In this document: positions 38,775 through 46,373 of the stretch, one piece after another
Layout of the letters: each line of letters starts with the position of its first letter
Position numbering within the stretch: position 1 is the stretch's first letter
Source: a virus
DNA: 56,760 nucleotides
Virus record (IMG/VR): IMGVR_UViG_3300022221_000010
Location: 1 to 56,760 of that record
Reading direction: 5' to 3' (one strand)
The notes under the pieces: generated by a model
Database searches by the model: none
What the model was told of the DNA's origin: nothing
Seen by the model: only the letters and a program-made list of their open reading frames with translations
Program-made: the position numbers and the translations under genes

Positions 38775-38939
38775 ATGAAAAACAGTAAATTTCAATCTAC
38801 CGATTATCTTTTAACTGAAGAGACTCGCTTGATTAAATTGATCGATGATTTATCCAAATACAAACACGTAATGCGAAGCCAGCGAAGCAAAGCTATTAAC
38901 ACCTTAGCTGTGGTTCAAAGCGAGTTAAACAGAAGGTAG
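38775..38939 (+). CDS. small helical protein (54 aa)
   Basis: A basic helical protein; AAAGAG precedes the ATG at 38775. An upstream TTG (38757) in frame is less likely. Followed by a tightly packed gene. No family recognised. Confidence 0.6.
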   Translation: MKNSKFQSTDYLLTEETRLIKLIDDLSKYKHVMRSQRSKAINTLAVVQSELNRR

Positions 38940-38945
38940 AATATT

Positions 38946-39245
38946 ATGAGCAATTCCTTTCCCCTGAACGATCTTCATTATGCCCAAGAATTTTTTAAAC
39001 TTCAAAAGGCGTATAATGAATTAGTTGAAAAAAACACTGATCTTGAATCTGTGGTCGAACAATTTCTTGATTCTTATGCTGATATAAAAAGTTGTTCTAA
39101 TCATGGATGTGTTATTGCAAATCGAATTGGTATGATGGGAACTAATGGTTCATGTAATTGTCACCGACAACCGCGAATTCAGATATTGCTTCAACGTTTG
39201 TCTGATGTGAAAATCACAGCACAAAAATTAATGGGTAAGGAATGA
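38946..39245 (+). CDS. hypothetical protein (99 aa)
   Basis: A predicted coiled coil at residues about 12-45, followed by a cysteine-containing segment (C...C near 57-62 and C-N-C near 76-78) that could bind metal. AGAAGG precedes the start. Its stop overlaps the next start. Confidence 0.65.
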   Translation: MSNSFPLNDLHYAQEFFKLQKAYNELVEKNTDLESVVEQFLDSYADIKSCSNHGCVIANRIGMMGTNGSCNCHRQPRIQILLQRLSDVKITAQKLMGKE

Positions 39246-39736
39246 TGGGAGTGATGGATAAAGAATATTTACGACGATTGGAATTGGCTGTTCATGAATT
39301 GTGGTCGAAGCCGAATGAAAACCCAATGTCAGCAACTGGAGCTTTCAATCAAATAAAGACTCTAATGGCAAAATCAGAATGCAATTTCTGTGAAGGTCAG
39401 GTTGTGGTGAATGAATCTTCAAATTCATATGCACCATATTTCAAAGAAACTGTTACTGATGTGGAATCTTTGAAAAACTGGCGTATTCAAAACCAAACCG
39501 AAGTAGGTCCAGAATGGATTGAAAAACAATTATATGAAACTTTGGATAAAGCATATAAGTCTGAGTTTGAATTGAGAGCGCAATACGAAACCAGTTATAG
39601 TGAATTAATGTCGGAGTTTTCAAGACTGCGTGATGCGGTGATTAGAGCACAAGCAAATGCATATGATCACTATGGTAGAAAATGGCTTAGGGAAGCAATT
39701 GATGTCATTCCCGAATATCTGAAAAAGGTGCGTTGA
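39242..39736 (+). CDS. hypothetical protein (164 aa)
   Basis: Helical protein with one C-N-F-C motif (about 44-47). The rest is charged and coiled-coil-like. Several ATGs are close together (39242, 39245, 39254); AGGA upstream fits the first two. Overlaps both neighbours. Function unknown. Confidence 0.65.
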   Translation: MMGVMDKEYLRRLELAVHELWSKPNENPMSATGAFNQIKTLMAKSECNFCEGQVVVNESSNSYAPYFKETVTDVESLKNWRIQNQTEVGPEWIEKQLYETLDKAYKSEFELRAQYETSYSELMSEFSRLRDAVIRAQANAYDHYGRKWLREAIDVIPEYLKKVR

Positions 39737-39993
39737 TGGCTACAATTTCATCCAAATTAGAAATCGAATTAACGGTTAATTTAACCCTGTCTGAAATTGA
39801 AGCTAGAGCATTACAGGCAATGACAGTATATGGTGTGGATTCTTTCCTCAAAGGGTATTACAAACAATTGGGTAAGCATCACATCAAACCTTATGAAGAA
39901 GGTTTTCGAATACTATTTCCTTCGATCAATAAACAACTTTCATCTCATTTCGATAAGGTGGATAAGGCTAGAGCACTATGCAATGAAAAATAA
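39736..39993 (+). CDS. hypothetical protein (85 aa)
   Basis: Begins with a beta-like stretch (I-E-L-T-V-N-L-T-L), followed by helical segments. The ATG at 39736 shares a base with the upstream stop. No family recognised; one of a string of coupled small early genes. Confidence 0.65.
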   Translation: MATISSKLEIELTVNLTLSEIEARALQAMTVYGVDSFLKGYYKQLGKHHIKPYEEGFRILFPSINKQLSSHFDKVDKARALCNEK

Positions 39994-40195
39994 AATGATT
40001 GTCGGAAATAATTATAACTGGATTGGTCAATCCGAAAGACTTATTTTCCTTGGACGTAATTTTAGTGGTAATGGTTACTGGAATCAGTTTGCACTTGTCG
40101 AATCTCCAGATATTGTTTGGTGTGAAGTGGTTGACAGTGATCTGCATATGATTGAGGAAACCAAACCAGATGTCATAGGTGCGATTGATGAGTAG
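39983..40195 (+). CDS. hypothetical protein (70 aa)
   Basis: Starts inside the previous gene at 39983; the frame is open further upstream but only as a shadow of that gene. Beta-rich, acidic. No family recognised. Confidence 0.6.
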   Translation: MKNKMIVGNNYNWIGQSERLIFLGRNFSGNGYWNQFALVESPDIVWCEVVDSDLHMIEETKPDVIGAIDE

Positions 40196-40502
40196 ATTTT
40201 TTGTTTATGATCCTAATTGCGGTTATGAAGAATTTGATAACGTAGAAGATCGCGACAAAGCCGCACATGAATATATACAAAACTATCTTGATGATGGCTG
40301 GAATGAGGAAGTTGCCGGTGTGGTCGCTGGTGTGGTTACTCATAATACTGTGCAAGTAAACAGGCAGGAGCGACCGCATAAACTGGATGAGGATGACTGT
40401 GATGAGGATGGACAATATTGGGGTGATTTTGACTATATTTGTGACTATGAATTGCACGCTATAGAGGCGAATGATGAAATACCAAACTCAGACATGGAGT
40501 AA
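40188..40502 (+). CDS. acidic protein (104 aa)
   Basis: Very acidic (runs of Asp/Glu near residues 70-85 and at the end), a composition found in DNA-mimic inhibitors, though no fold can be assigned. The ATG at 40188 overlaps the upstream gene; a GTG at 40179 is possible. Confidence 0.6.
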   Translation: MSRFFVYDPNCGYEEFDNVEDRDKAAHEYIQNYLDDGWNEEVAGVVAGVVTHNTVQVNRQERPHKLDEDDCDEDGQYWGDFDYICDYELHAIEANDEIPNSDME

Positions 40503-40647
40503 AGATAGATGGCTGAGATTGCGTATTTGGGTATGTAATAAATATGGACACAGAAAAGAAACAAACCAATATAGTAATACTAGCGAAAGCTGTTCACGCT
40601 GTGGAGAGAAGATAAAACAACACACTATAAAGGTGAATGATGGATAA
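40474..40647 (+). CDS. small zinc-binding-like protein (57 aa)
   Basis: A basic, Trp-rich N-terminus (R-W-L-R-L-R-I-W) followed by a Cys at about 21 and C-S-R-C (about 41-44), consistent with a small zinc module. It overlaps both neighbours. Confidence 0.55.
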   Translation: MKYQTQTWSKDRWLRLRIWVCNKYGHRKETNQYSNTSESCSRCGEKIKQHTIKVNDG

Positions 40648-40927
40648 GTATATAAGTGGCACGATTGGTGAAATAAATCCCGAATACGTTGCTCAACTTG
40701 AAGAGTGTAATTCGAATTTACAGGCTGAGATTGTTCACATAATTGAACGAAAGAATGTACGTATAAATGAACTTGAAAAGTTGCAAGCTGTGATAGAAAT
40801 TTTTGCATCGGCTAATGCTTGGAATAACTTTGGAGATTGTCGAGCTTATGGTGGTACTGGAGTTGGTTTGTCTCCAGCGGAATTGGATAAATTAGCTGAG
40901 AAACATGTGAGAGAAAAATGGATATAA
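40640..40927 (+). CDS. hypothetical protein (95 aa)
   Basis: Coiled-coil-like centre (residues about 20-50), Gly-rich turn G-D-C-R-A-Y-G-G-T-G and a helical end with L-S-P-A-E-L. The start at 40640 has better spacing to AGGTGA than the ATG three bases before. Overlaps neighbours. Confidence 0.6.
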   Translation: MDKYISGTIGEINPEYVAQLEECNSNLQAEIVHIIERKNVRINELEKLQAVIEIFASANAWNNFGDCRAYGGTGVGLSPAELDKLAEKHVREKWI

Positions 40928-41244
40928 ATGAGCATCTAGCGAATAATGTGATGGGAATGTATATAGACCCAAAACAACCTTATCCGTATGACAATTGGTG
41001 GTTTTCTAACGATGGTCTTCAATACTGCCATGTGGATGACTGGAACCCTCGCGAGAACATAGAGCAAGCGTATATGTGCGCTCTCCTATTAAGTAAAACG
41101 ATGACAATTAACATGGTTTTAGATGGTCTGGAGCCATATGTAGTTATACCCGAAAAGCGAATTTGGGAAGAAAGTGATTCGTTAACAAATTCGCTATCAT
41201 TAGCAATGGCCAAAGCAACAGGTTATTTAGAACCAGAGGAATAA
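40918..41244 (+). CDS. small phage protein, ABA-sandwich-like (108 aa)
   Basis: The order W-W-F-S-N-D-G-L-Q-Y-C (about 24-34), D-W-N-P-R-E-N-I-E-Q-A (about 38-48) and a helical C-terminus resembles the small phage ABA-sandwich domain of unknown function. The similarity is judged by eye and is weak. Confidence 0.6.
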   Translation: MDINEHLANNVMGMYIDPKQPYPYDNWWFSNDGLQYCHVDDWNPRENIEQAYMCALLLSKTMTINMVLDGLEPYVVIPEKRIWEESDSLTNSLSLAMAKATGYLEPEE

Positions 41245-41247
41245 TTA

Positions 41248-41577
41248 ATGCCAAGTTACACGAAAGAAGAAGCCGAAAAACGTGGCAAGGAACTTTGTAA
41301 ACTCATGGGAGCAAATTGGAAGCCGAAAATTTGGGAAAATTTGGGTTGGCATTTTACCGCCAAGTTGGAAATGGATAACGGATATATCGAGATTTATACG
41401 AGGCGCAAATGTTCGAAAAAATATTGGGTTGATTCTAGAATGCCGGGTCAATCATATCTATCAGTCGATGACCCGAAAGAAGGTGTGAAAGAGTTATTAA
41501 GGAGAGCTGAAGCTGATATTGCTGAGTATACAAGGATTGTGGATGTTTTGAAGAAAATGAATAATACTGAGGATTAA
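41248..41577 (+). CDS. hypothetical protein (109 aa)
   Basis: Starts three bases after the previous stop. Helical basic N-terminus, a beta-rich centre with G-Y-I-E-I-Y and a C-terminal coiled-coil stretch. No family recognised. Confidence 0.65.
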   Translation: MPSYTKEEAEKRGKELCKLMGANWKPKIWENLGWHFTAKLEMDNGYIEIYTRRKCSKKYWVDSRMPGQSYLSVDDPKEGVKELLRRAEADIAEYTRIVDVLKKMNNTED

Positions 41578-41580
41578 TTA

Positions 41581-41841
41581 ATGGCGAGTTTTAATATTGA
41601 TTTAGAAGATGGTGACGATCCAATTCATTTTTCATTAAATGGAAAGGATAGTTCGAGATTGATTGATTTTATGTCTCGGAATTACGAAAATGAGATGCGA
41701 ATGAAAAAATTACAAAACGTGATTAATCAGTTAGCATCTAAAAAAGATATTGGTGGAAGAATTGGTGGAACATGGTCGAATGCCGAAGAATTGGAAGTTC
41801 GTATCGCATTGGCACAACAATATGAGAATGGAAAGGGTTAA
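41581..41841 (+). CDS. hypothetical protein (86 aa)
   Basis: An acidic beta-like N-terminus, then charged helices; the end has G-G-R-I-G-G-T-W. It sits three bases after the upstream gene. Function unknown. Confidence 0.65.
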   Translation: MASFNIDLEDGDDPIHFSLNGKDSSRLIDFMSRNYENEMRMKKLQNVINQLASKKDIGGRIGGTWSNAEELEVRIALAQQYENGKG

Positions 41842-41843
41842 TT

Positions 41844-42038
41844 ATGAATTTTGGTTGCTGGCATCGATTTGGTAGATGGCAAACGCCATTTAATTCGTCT
41901 GAAGCTAAGGAGAAGGGAAAATTTGGAGATTACAGTTTAGATTCAGTCGTTATGCAAGAAAGGGAATGCGAAAAGTGTCATATTGTTATTAGTAGAGTAG
42001 TTCGTTCGGGAAAAGTTAGGGAAGAAAGTGATGGCTGA
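41844..42038 (+). CDS. small protein with C-x2-C motif (64 aa)
   Basis: Contains C-W-H-R-F-G-R-W (5-12) and a later C-E-K-C-H (about 42-46), a pattern like half of a zinc finger. It is coupled to the next gene by overlap. Confidence 0.6.
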   Translation: MNFGCWHRFGRWQTPFNSSEAKEKGKFGDYSLDSVVMQERECEKCHIVISRVVRSGKVREESDG

Positions 42039-42423
42039 GAATTGGAAAGAAATTCATAAATGTTCTGGGTATAGATCGTTGAAGGCGGAATATATTCGAA
42101 ATGTTCAGAATGCCGAAGCAAGGCGTAGAAGAGGTCATCGCCCTATGCGTGATAAAGCCGAATATCTAAAACATTTTAATTGGATAATTGGTCGAGCTAA
42201 ACATTATGCTCATGAAACTGGATTGCCGATCACATGGATTTTGAATTTATGGGAAAGTAAGCGTAAATATTGTTGGTTGAATTTTTATCAGAATAATTGT
42301 CAACCTAAATTTCATTCGAAATCGATTAAACGTAGACGCACCAATTTAATTAATGTACAATCAAAAAAATCTCGATGGAGTATGTCGAGAAAGCAAAGAA
42401 TGAAAGAGTTAAGAAATCTGTGA
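42031..42423 (+). CDS. very basic protein (130 aa)
   Basis: Strongly basic, with R-R-R-R-G-H-R-P near residue 33 and a Lys/Arg-rich tail with Trp; likely nucleic-acid or ribosome binding. No nuclease motif is visible. It is the last gene before the structured intergenic region. GTG at 42028 is an alternative start. Confidence 0.65.
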   Translation: MAENWKEIHKCSGYRSLKAEYIRNVQNAEARRRRGHRPMRDKAEYLKHFNWIIGRAKHYAHETGLPITWILNLWESKRKYCWLNFYQNNCQPKFHSKSIKRRRTNLINVQSKKSRWSMSRKQRMKELRNL

Positions 42424-42469
42424 GTTGATCACTCGAAGGGAAAATGAAAATTAAAGTATAGAGTCAAGT

Positions 42470-42630
42470 CTAGAAATTATTTTTAAAGTACCAGATTAGA
42501 GCCGGAGATATTATTAAACTTGAATAATATAATATTATGGCACTTTGTGAAGATTCCATAAAATGTCATTCCTGAAGTCCTTTGGAGCTAACGTGATAAC
42601 AGTTTGATCAACAGGGATGGAATGACGCAA
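42470..42630 (+). ncRNA. candidate structured RNA in a gene-free stretch
   Basis: The 284-base gap has no reading frame. AAAGT-a-CCA (about 42487-42495) pairs with TGG-c-ACTTT (about 42538-42546), enclosing GCC/GGC and an 8-base ATATTATT/AATAATAT hairpin. Downstream, GTCATTCC (about 42564-42571) pairs with GGAATGAC (about 42619-42626) around a loop containing TCC-TTT-GGA. No T-run follows. It may be a small RNA or a processed leader; the pairing is by eye only. Confidence 0.4.
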
Positions 42631-42648
42631 TTTAATTTAAAATAATGC

Positions 42649-42676
42649 TTGTAATTTATATGTAAATAGATATAAT
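42649..42676 (+). promoter_or_regulatory. sigma70-like promoter
   Basis: TTGTAA (42649-42654), a 16-base spacer and TATAAT (42671-42676), upstream of the gene at 42708. Confidence 0.65.
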
Positions 42677-42707
42677 GGTTGTATAGTTAATTGAGTGAGA
42701 GAAAATC

Positions 42708-43274
42708 ATGAGACGAACAATGACCAGAGAATTTTACACTCCCTCCACGTATGATGAAAAGATCGAGCGTGAAGATTTGAACGTTGTCATCTACATCACT
42801 GGTGAAAAATCCGCGATGGGTTTTGGTGGCAAACGATCAGCACCCGATTTTAATTATCGATTCCATTCAACCGAAAGACGTGATCTGCACATTGCAGAAT
42901 ACATCGCAAGTGCTGAACGAAATGCTGCCTATAAAGCTGAACGAAAGGCTGCGAAAAAAGCATTTACCCATGACGTGAAAGTCGGAAGTATTTTTTATGA
43001 TTCGTGGGGATATGAACAGACTAATGTTGATTTTTACGAAGTTGTGAAGATGGTTGGTAAAAAGTCAGTTCTGATTAAATCAATCGGCAAGTCAAGAGAT
43101 GGTGGTGGTTCATATACTGAAGTTGTTGCGGTGCCGGGTAGTTATTCTAACGACGATGAAGGTATGGTCAAAAGAATCGGTGAAGGTAATTACATCAGAA
43201 TGAATTCTTTCAGTTCCGCGAGTCTTTGGGATGGAAAGCCAAAATATGAAACTGGTGCTGGATACGGTCACTAA
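42708..43274 (+). CDS. conserved phage protein (188 aa)
   Basis: A central block D-S-W-G-Y-E-Q-T-N-V-D-F-Y-E-V-V (about 98-113) matches a family I recall from phages and plasmids with unknown function. A basic, Ala-rich helix precedes it (about 63-85). GAGAG upstream, own promoter. Soluble. Confidence 0.72.
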   Translation: MRRTMTREFYTPSTYDEKIEREDLNVVIYITGEKSAMGFGGKRSAPDFNYRFHSTERRDLHIAEYIASAERNAAYKAERKAAKKAFTHDVKVGSIFYDSWGYEQTNVDFYEVVKMVGKKSVLIKSIGKSRDGGGSYTEVVAVPGSYSNDDEGMVKRIGEGNYIRMNSFSSASLWDGKPKYETGAGYGH

Positions 43275-43275
43275 A

Positions 43276-43428
43276 ATGAAAACAGTTCCTGATTATGACG
43301 AATATGCCGTGACATTTAAAAATGGTGTCACGGTTACCATAATCAGGAAATGTTTGGATATCTATTTAAACAGCATAGATGAATCAGTAGATTTCTATGT
43401 TAAAACGATGACGGCGATTGATTACTAA
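43276..43428 (+). CDS. small protein (50 aa)
   Basis: Beta-rich N-terminus and acidic helix. The ATG at 43276 follows the previous stop directly; in-frame ATGs upstream lie inside that gene. Stop and next start overlap (TAATG). Confidence 0.55.
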   Translation: MKTVPDYDEYAVTFKNGVTVTIIRKCLDIYLNSIDESVDFYVKTMTAIDY

Positions 43429-43640
43429 TGAAAGACGATAAACCCAGATTTAAAGATGCGCGTTTGGAAGCTGCATATAGACGTTCATTGAAAAGACCTC
43501 CAACAAAGCGTAATAAGCTATTCATTTTTTTCGATAGAGGTCGCGAGGGGTATCCATTGTGGTACACAGCGGAACGTAATTCGATTGGTCATGCAGCGTG
43601 GGCGGCTGGTGTCGATTCACGAAAGAAATCCAAAAAATGA
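43428..43640 (+). CDS. small very basic protein (70 aa)
   Basis: Lys/Arg-rich throughout with F-I-F-F-D-R-G-R in the middle and K-K-S-K-K at the end; likely binds nucleic acid. Coupled to neighbours by overlap. Confidence 0.6.
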   Translation: MKDDKPRFKDARLEAAYRRSLKRPPTKRNKLFIFFDRGREGYPLWYTAERNSIGHAAWAAGVDSRKKSKK

Positions 43641-44119
43641 ATATATTCCTAGATATTGATGGAGTTATCTGCACTATGCGTGCTTGTATTGCGTCTGGAC
43701 AACGTGGTTGTTGGATGTCTGCTTTTGATCAGACTAGTATGCAATTTTTAAATCGAATCTGCATTGAATTTCCAGAAACAAAAATAATTATATCTTCCAC
43801 ATGGCGTCATGGGAAAAATCGCGAATATTTTTATGTGTTATTTGCATCCGCCGGTTACGGTCAATTAGCAAACGCCATCCATAAAGATTGGAAAACTGAT
43901 GATATTGTCATCTCTAAAAATCAATTCAGGGGATATGAAATTGAAAAATGGTTACTGGATCATGACGCAATAGATGATCCATATATTATTTTAGATGATG
44001 ATTCAGATATGTTGGATTATCAAAAGGATAAATTCGTGCGTACAGATTGTCACGAAGGTATAACATCCAAAAATATGAGACGTATCTTCGAATTATACGG
44101 GGATGTAACGAAAGCATAA
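43637..44119 (+). CDS. HAD-like phosphatase of the RNA-repair-associated type
   Basis: 160 residues. Motif I is F-L-D-I-D-G-V-I-C (3-11), motif II-like is I-I-S-S-T-W-R (about 51-57), and the acidic motif is I-I-L-D-D-D-S-D-M (about 116-124). This set matches the HAD domain found in Swiss-army-knife RNA repair proteins and similar stand-alone phage proteins. RNA end-healing is possible, nucleotidase activity an alternative. The ATG at 43637 overlaps the previous gene. Confidence 0.75.
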   Translation: MNIFLDIDGVICTMRACIASGQRGCWMSAFDQTSMQFLNRICIEFPETKIIISSTWRHGKNREYFYVLFASAGYGQLANAIHKDWKTDDIVISKNQFRGYEIEKWLLDHDAIDDPYIILDDDSDMLDYQKDKFVRTDCHEGITSKNMRRIFELYGDVTKA

Positions 44120-44151
44120 ATATTAATGTTATTAACAACATTGATATTATT

Positions 44152-44547
44152 ATGTACCATCTCAGTAACCGTTCTATATCCCGTTTAGAGGGTGTTCATC
44201 CTGATCTAGTCAAAGTTACCATGCGTGCAATTCAATTGTCTCCTTACGATTTTGGAGTCTCTGAAGGTGTACGGAATATAGAAACTCAGAAACAATATGT
44301 GGCGGATGGTAAATCAACCACAATGGACAGTTTACACCTACCTCAAGATGACGATTTTAGCCATGCAGTTGATATTTACACATTAGTGAATGGTTCAACT
44401 ACATGGGAGCATAAATACTTCAGGAAAGTAATTCAAGCATTCTTTACGGCTGCAATTGAATTAGGTGTTCAAATCGAAGTGGGTGCATTGTGGCGAGATT
44501 TTTTAGATTCACCACATATCCAATTAGGCAGTATTTACAGAAAATAA
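44152..44547 (+). CDS. M15-family endolysin (L-alanyl-D-glutamate peptidase, T5-like)
   Basis: 131 residues, close to the 137 of T5 endolysin. E-L/I-S-P-Y-D-F-G-V-S-E-G-V-R (about 26-36) and zinc ligands in F-S-H-A-V-D-I (about 64-70) and S-P-H-I-Q-L (about 121-126) match VanY/T5 Lys. It cuts the peptide stem of peptidoglycan at lysis. There is no signal peptide, so a holin is needed. The frame extends upstream into the HAD gene; 44152 is the fitting ATG although no ribosome binding site is obvious. Confidence 0.88.
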   Translation: MYHLSNRSISRLEGVHPDLVKVTMRAIQLSPYDFGVSEGVRNIETQKQYVADGKSTTMDSLHLPQDDDFSHAVDIYTLVNGSTTWEHKYFRKVIQAFFTAAIELGVQIEVGALWRDFLDSPHIQLGSIYRK

Positions 44548-44563
44548 TTTTAAAGGAAAAATC

Positions 44564-44812
44564 ATGGCAAAGAAAAATAAAGCAAAAAATAAAGAAGAAG
44601 TTGTTGAAAATACGGCTGAAGTATTAGGCGAAGTAGTTGAAGAAACTCGTGCGGTCGAAGAACATGCAGAAGAATTTGCATCTGTTGAAGTAATAAGTGA
44701 AAATACTGATTCGGAATATTCGCGAAAAGAAATTCGTGCAGCAATGCGCAAATATTCATGCGGTCCGAGAAGTGCGGCTTTACGCTTGGATAAACAAAAA
44801 ACGAAGGTTTAA
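44564..44812 (+). CDS. acidic low-complexity protein (82 aa)
   Basis: A lysine-rich start, a long Glu/Val-rich acidic stretch (residues about 10-50) and a basic C-terminal helix. It lies between the endolysin and GroES-like genes with AAAGGA upstream. No signal peptide or membrane helix, so it is not an obvious holin. Confidence 0.65.
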   Translation: MAKKNKAKNKEEVVENTAEVLGEVVEETRAVEEHAEEFASVEVISENTDSEYSRKEIRAAMRKYSCGPRSAALRLDKQKTKV

Positions 44813-44817
44813 TTTTT

Positions 44818-45087
44818 ATGGTCAAATATAAATTATTGGGTAGTTGTGTTTTATGTGAATTAGTATTTCAAAATTCATCTGATATTATACACATCGAACA
44901 ATCTCTAGAAGATGTTGACAAATTTGGTGTGGTTGTTGGTATCGGTCCTGATGTTGAGGAAATTAAAATTGGTGATAGTGTGTTAATTCCACCTAGTAAA
45001 ACAGGTCGAGAATTAATTGCCGAAGGTGAAAAAAGACTTGCGATTTTTGAAGAACACACCGCAATGTTAATTAAAGAAAATATTTGA
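44818..45087 (+). CDS. GroES-like co-chaperonin (gp31 functional analogue)
   Basis: 89 residues, the size of Cpn10. The segment V-V-G-I-G-P-D-V-E-E-I-K-I-G-D-S-V-L-I-P-P (about 41-61) is the conserved core strand-turn of GroES proteins. The mobile-loop region before it (about 20-35) is hydrophobic. Such phage proteins cap host GroEL to fold the capsid protein, as T4 gp31 does. Cpn10 similarity is clear, substrate inferred. Confidence 0.78.
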   Translation: MVKYKLLGSCVLCELVFQNSSDIIHIEQSLEDVDKFGVVVGIGPDVEEIKIGDSVLIPPSKTGRELIAEGEKRLAIFEEHTAMLIKENI

Positions 45088-45113
45088 CACATTTATATTT
45101 GATCTGATATACT
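45084..45113 (+). promoter_or_regulatory. sigma70 promoter
   Basis: TTGACA (45084-45089), an 18-base spacer and TATACT (45108-45113), overlapping the end of the GroES-like gene. Confidence 0.65.
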
Positions 45114-45146
45114 GTATCCGTTACTTAATGAAACGGAGATATAAAA

Positions 45147-45308
45147 GTGAAAAATGTTGTTTTAGTATTACTCAAAGATGGTTTTGTCGCGCTCAGAAAA
45201 TCCTTCACTGATGAAGAATCGATGATGAAATATGTCGAGAATTCAAAAGATAACAGGCTTTCCAGTGATGATTATGTCATGGAGTTGGAATATGCTAACT
45301 CACTATAA
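45147..45308 (+). CDS. small protein with GTG start (53 aa)
   Basis: GTG at 45147 preceded by ACGGAGA at ideal spacing. Mixed alpha/beta with acidic residues. It has its own promoter. No family recognised. Confidence 0.6.
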   Translation: MKNVVLVLLKDGFVALRKSFTDEESMMKYVENSKDNRLSSDDYVMELEYANSL

Positions 45309-45381
45309 AAACGAATTATTAGTTTTTACCGTTTTCGTATTGTACTTTTTCGAAGCGTGGTTGACCACTAACGGATATTAA
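45292..45381 (+). CDS. possible tiny membrane protein (29 aa)
   Basis: A single hydrophobic stretch (L-L-V-F-T-V-F-V-L-Y-F-F) with short polar ends. GGAGTTGG lies just upstream inside the previous gene, and the frames overlap. It could be a small membrane peptide, but its size makes it uncertain. Confidence 0.4.
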   Translation: MLTHYKNELLVFTVFVLYFFEAWLTTNGY

Positions 45382-45388
45382 TGTTCTT

Positions 45389-45465
45389 ATCCCTGTAGCT
45401 CAATTGGATAGAGCAGTGGATTTCTAATCCATTGGTTGAAGGTTCGAATCCTTTCAGGGGTGCCA
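45389..45465 (+). tRNA. tRNA-Arg (TCT)
   Basis: Acceptor ATCCCTG/CAGGGGT pairs with one wobble, then G and CCA. Anticodon loop TTTCTAA in stem GTGGA/TCCAT gives TCT. It reads AGA, common in AT-rich phage genes and rare in many enteric hosts. Confidence 0.94.
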
Positions 45466-45474
45466 GATAATTTG

Positions 45475-45510
45475 ACGCATAATAATTTAAAAGTTATTAT
45501 GCGTTTTTTT
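45475..45510 (+). terminator. intrinsic terminator after tRNA-Arg
   Basis: ACGCATAATAA and TTATTATGCGT form an 11-base stem with an eight-base loop, followed by seven Ts. Confidence 0.9.
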
Positions 45511-45530
45511 ATATCTGGAATAATATTAAA

Positions 45531-46373
45531 ATGATTATTATTGATTATAGCCAAATAGCTATGGCTAATTTTCATGCGGAACTGGAAGGTAAATTCGAAC
45601 CGGATTTATTTAAACACATGTTGTTAAATTCGATTAGAGGATACAAGAAAAAATTTCATAATGAATATGGGTCAACAATGGTAATTGCAGTTGATTCCCG
45701 CACATCGTGGAGAAAGGGTATTTTTCCACATTACAAAATTCGAAGACATGCAGCGAAAGATAAGGATGATGAAGTTGATTTCGAAAAGTTGTATGCAATT
45801 ATGAATGAAGTCCAAAAGGCTTTATCGGAACATTTTCCTTATTCCGTAATCGAAGTTGATGGTGCCGAAGGTGATGACATCATTGGAACTATTATCCAAA
45901 ATACCAAAGAAAAATCTATTGTCATTTCCACAGATAAAGATTTTAAGCAATTAGGAATCTATCCCAATTTCACACAATTTTCACCGACAAAAAAAGAATA
46001 TCTGAAGGCTAGTGATCCAGCGTTATTTTTAAAAGAACAAATTATACGCGGGGATTCTGGTGATGATATACCTAATGTTCTCTCAGTTGAAAACTCATTT
46101 GCGGATAAAATCCGTCAAAAATCCGTTTATCAGAAAAAACTTGATGAATGGTTATATCAGGAACCTTCAGAATTTCTGACTGAAGAGCAACTAAATAGGT
46201 ATGCGTTAAACACAAAATTAATTGATCTGAGGTGTATTCCAGATCACATATCCAAAGCCATTATGGATCAATTTAATGTTGGACCAAACCCAAATGCAAA
46301 CCCTAGGGCTATCATGGATTATTTTATAAATAATCGAATGAAAATCTTACTTGACTACATTGAGGAATTTTAA
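45531..46373 (+). CDS. rnh: RNase H / 5' flap exonuclease (T4 rnh family)
   Basis: 280 residues (T4 RNase H 305). Active-site acidic residues are visible: I-I-I-D-Y-S (2-7), A-V-D-S-R-T-S-W-R (about 52-60), V-D-G-A-E-G-D-D-I-I-G (about 108-118), S-T-D-K-D-F (about 132-137) and G-D-S-G-D-D-I-P-N (about 180-188). It removes RNA primers and flaps from Okazaki fragments. It overlaps the ligase gene by one base, a natural pairing for nick processing. Confidence 0.93.
   Translation: MIIIDYSQIAMANFHAELEGKFEPDLFKHMLLNSIRGYKKKFHNEYGSTMVIAVDSRTSWRKGIFPHYKIRRHAAKDKDDEVDFEKLYAIMNEVQKALSEHFPYSVIEVDGAEGDDIIGTIIQNTKEKSIVISTDKDFKQLGIYPNFTQFSPTKKEYLKASDPALFLKEQIIRGDSGDDIPNVLSVENSFADKIRQKSVYQKKLDEWLYQEPSEFLTEEQLNRYALNTKLIDLRCIPDHISKAIMDQFNVGPNPNANPRAIMDYFINNRMKILLDYIEEF

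Noticed and set aside
42424-42707. Group I intron or intron fragment
   Set aside because: No recognisable catalytic core (P3-P8) and no split gene or tRNA on either side.
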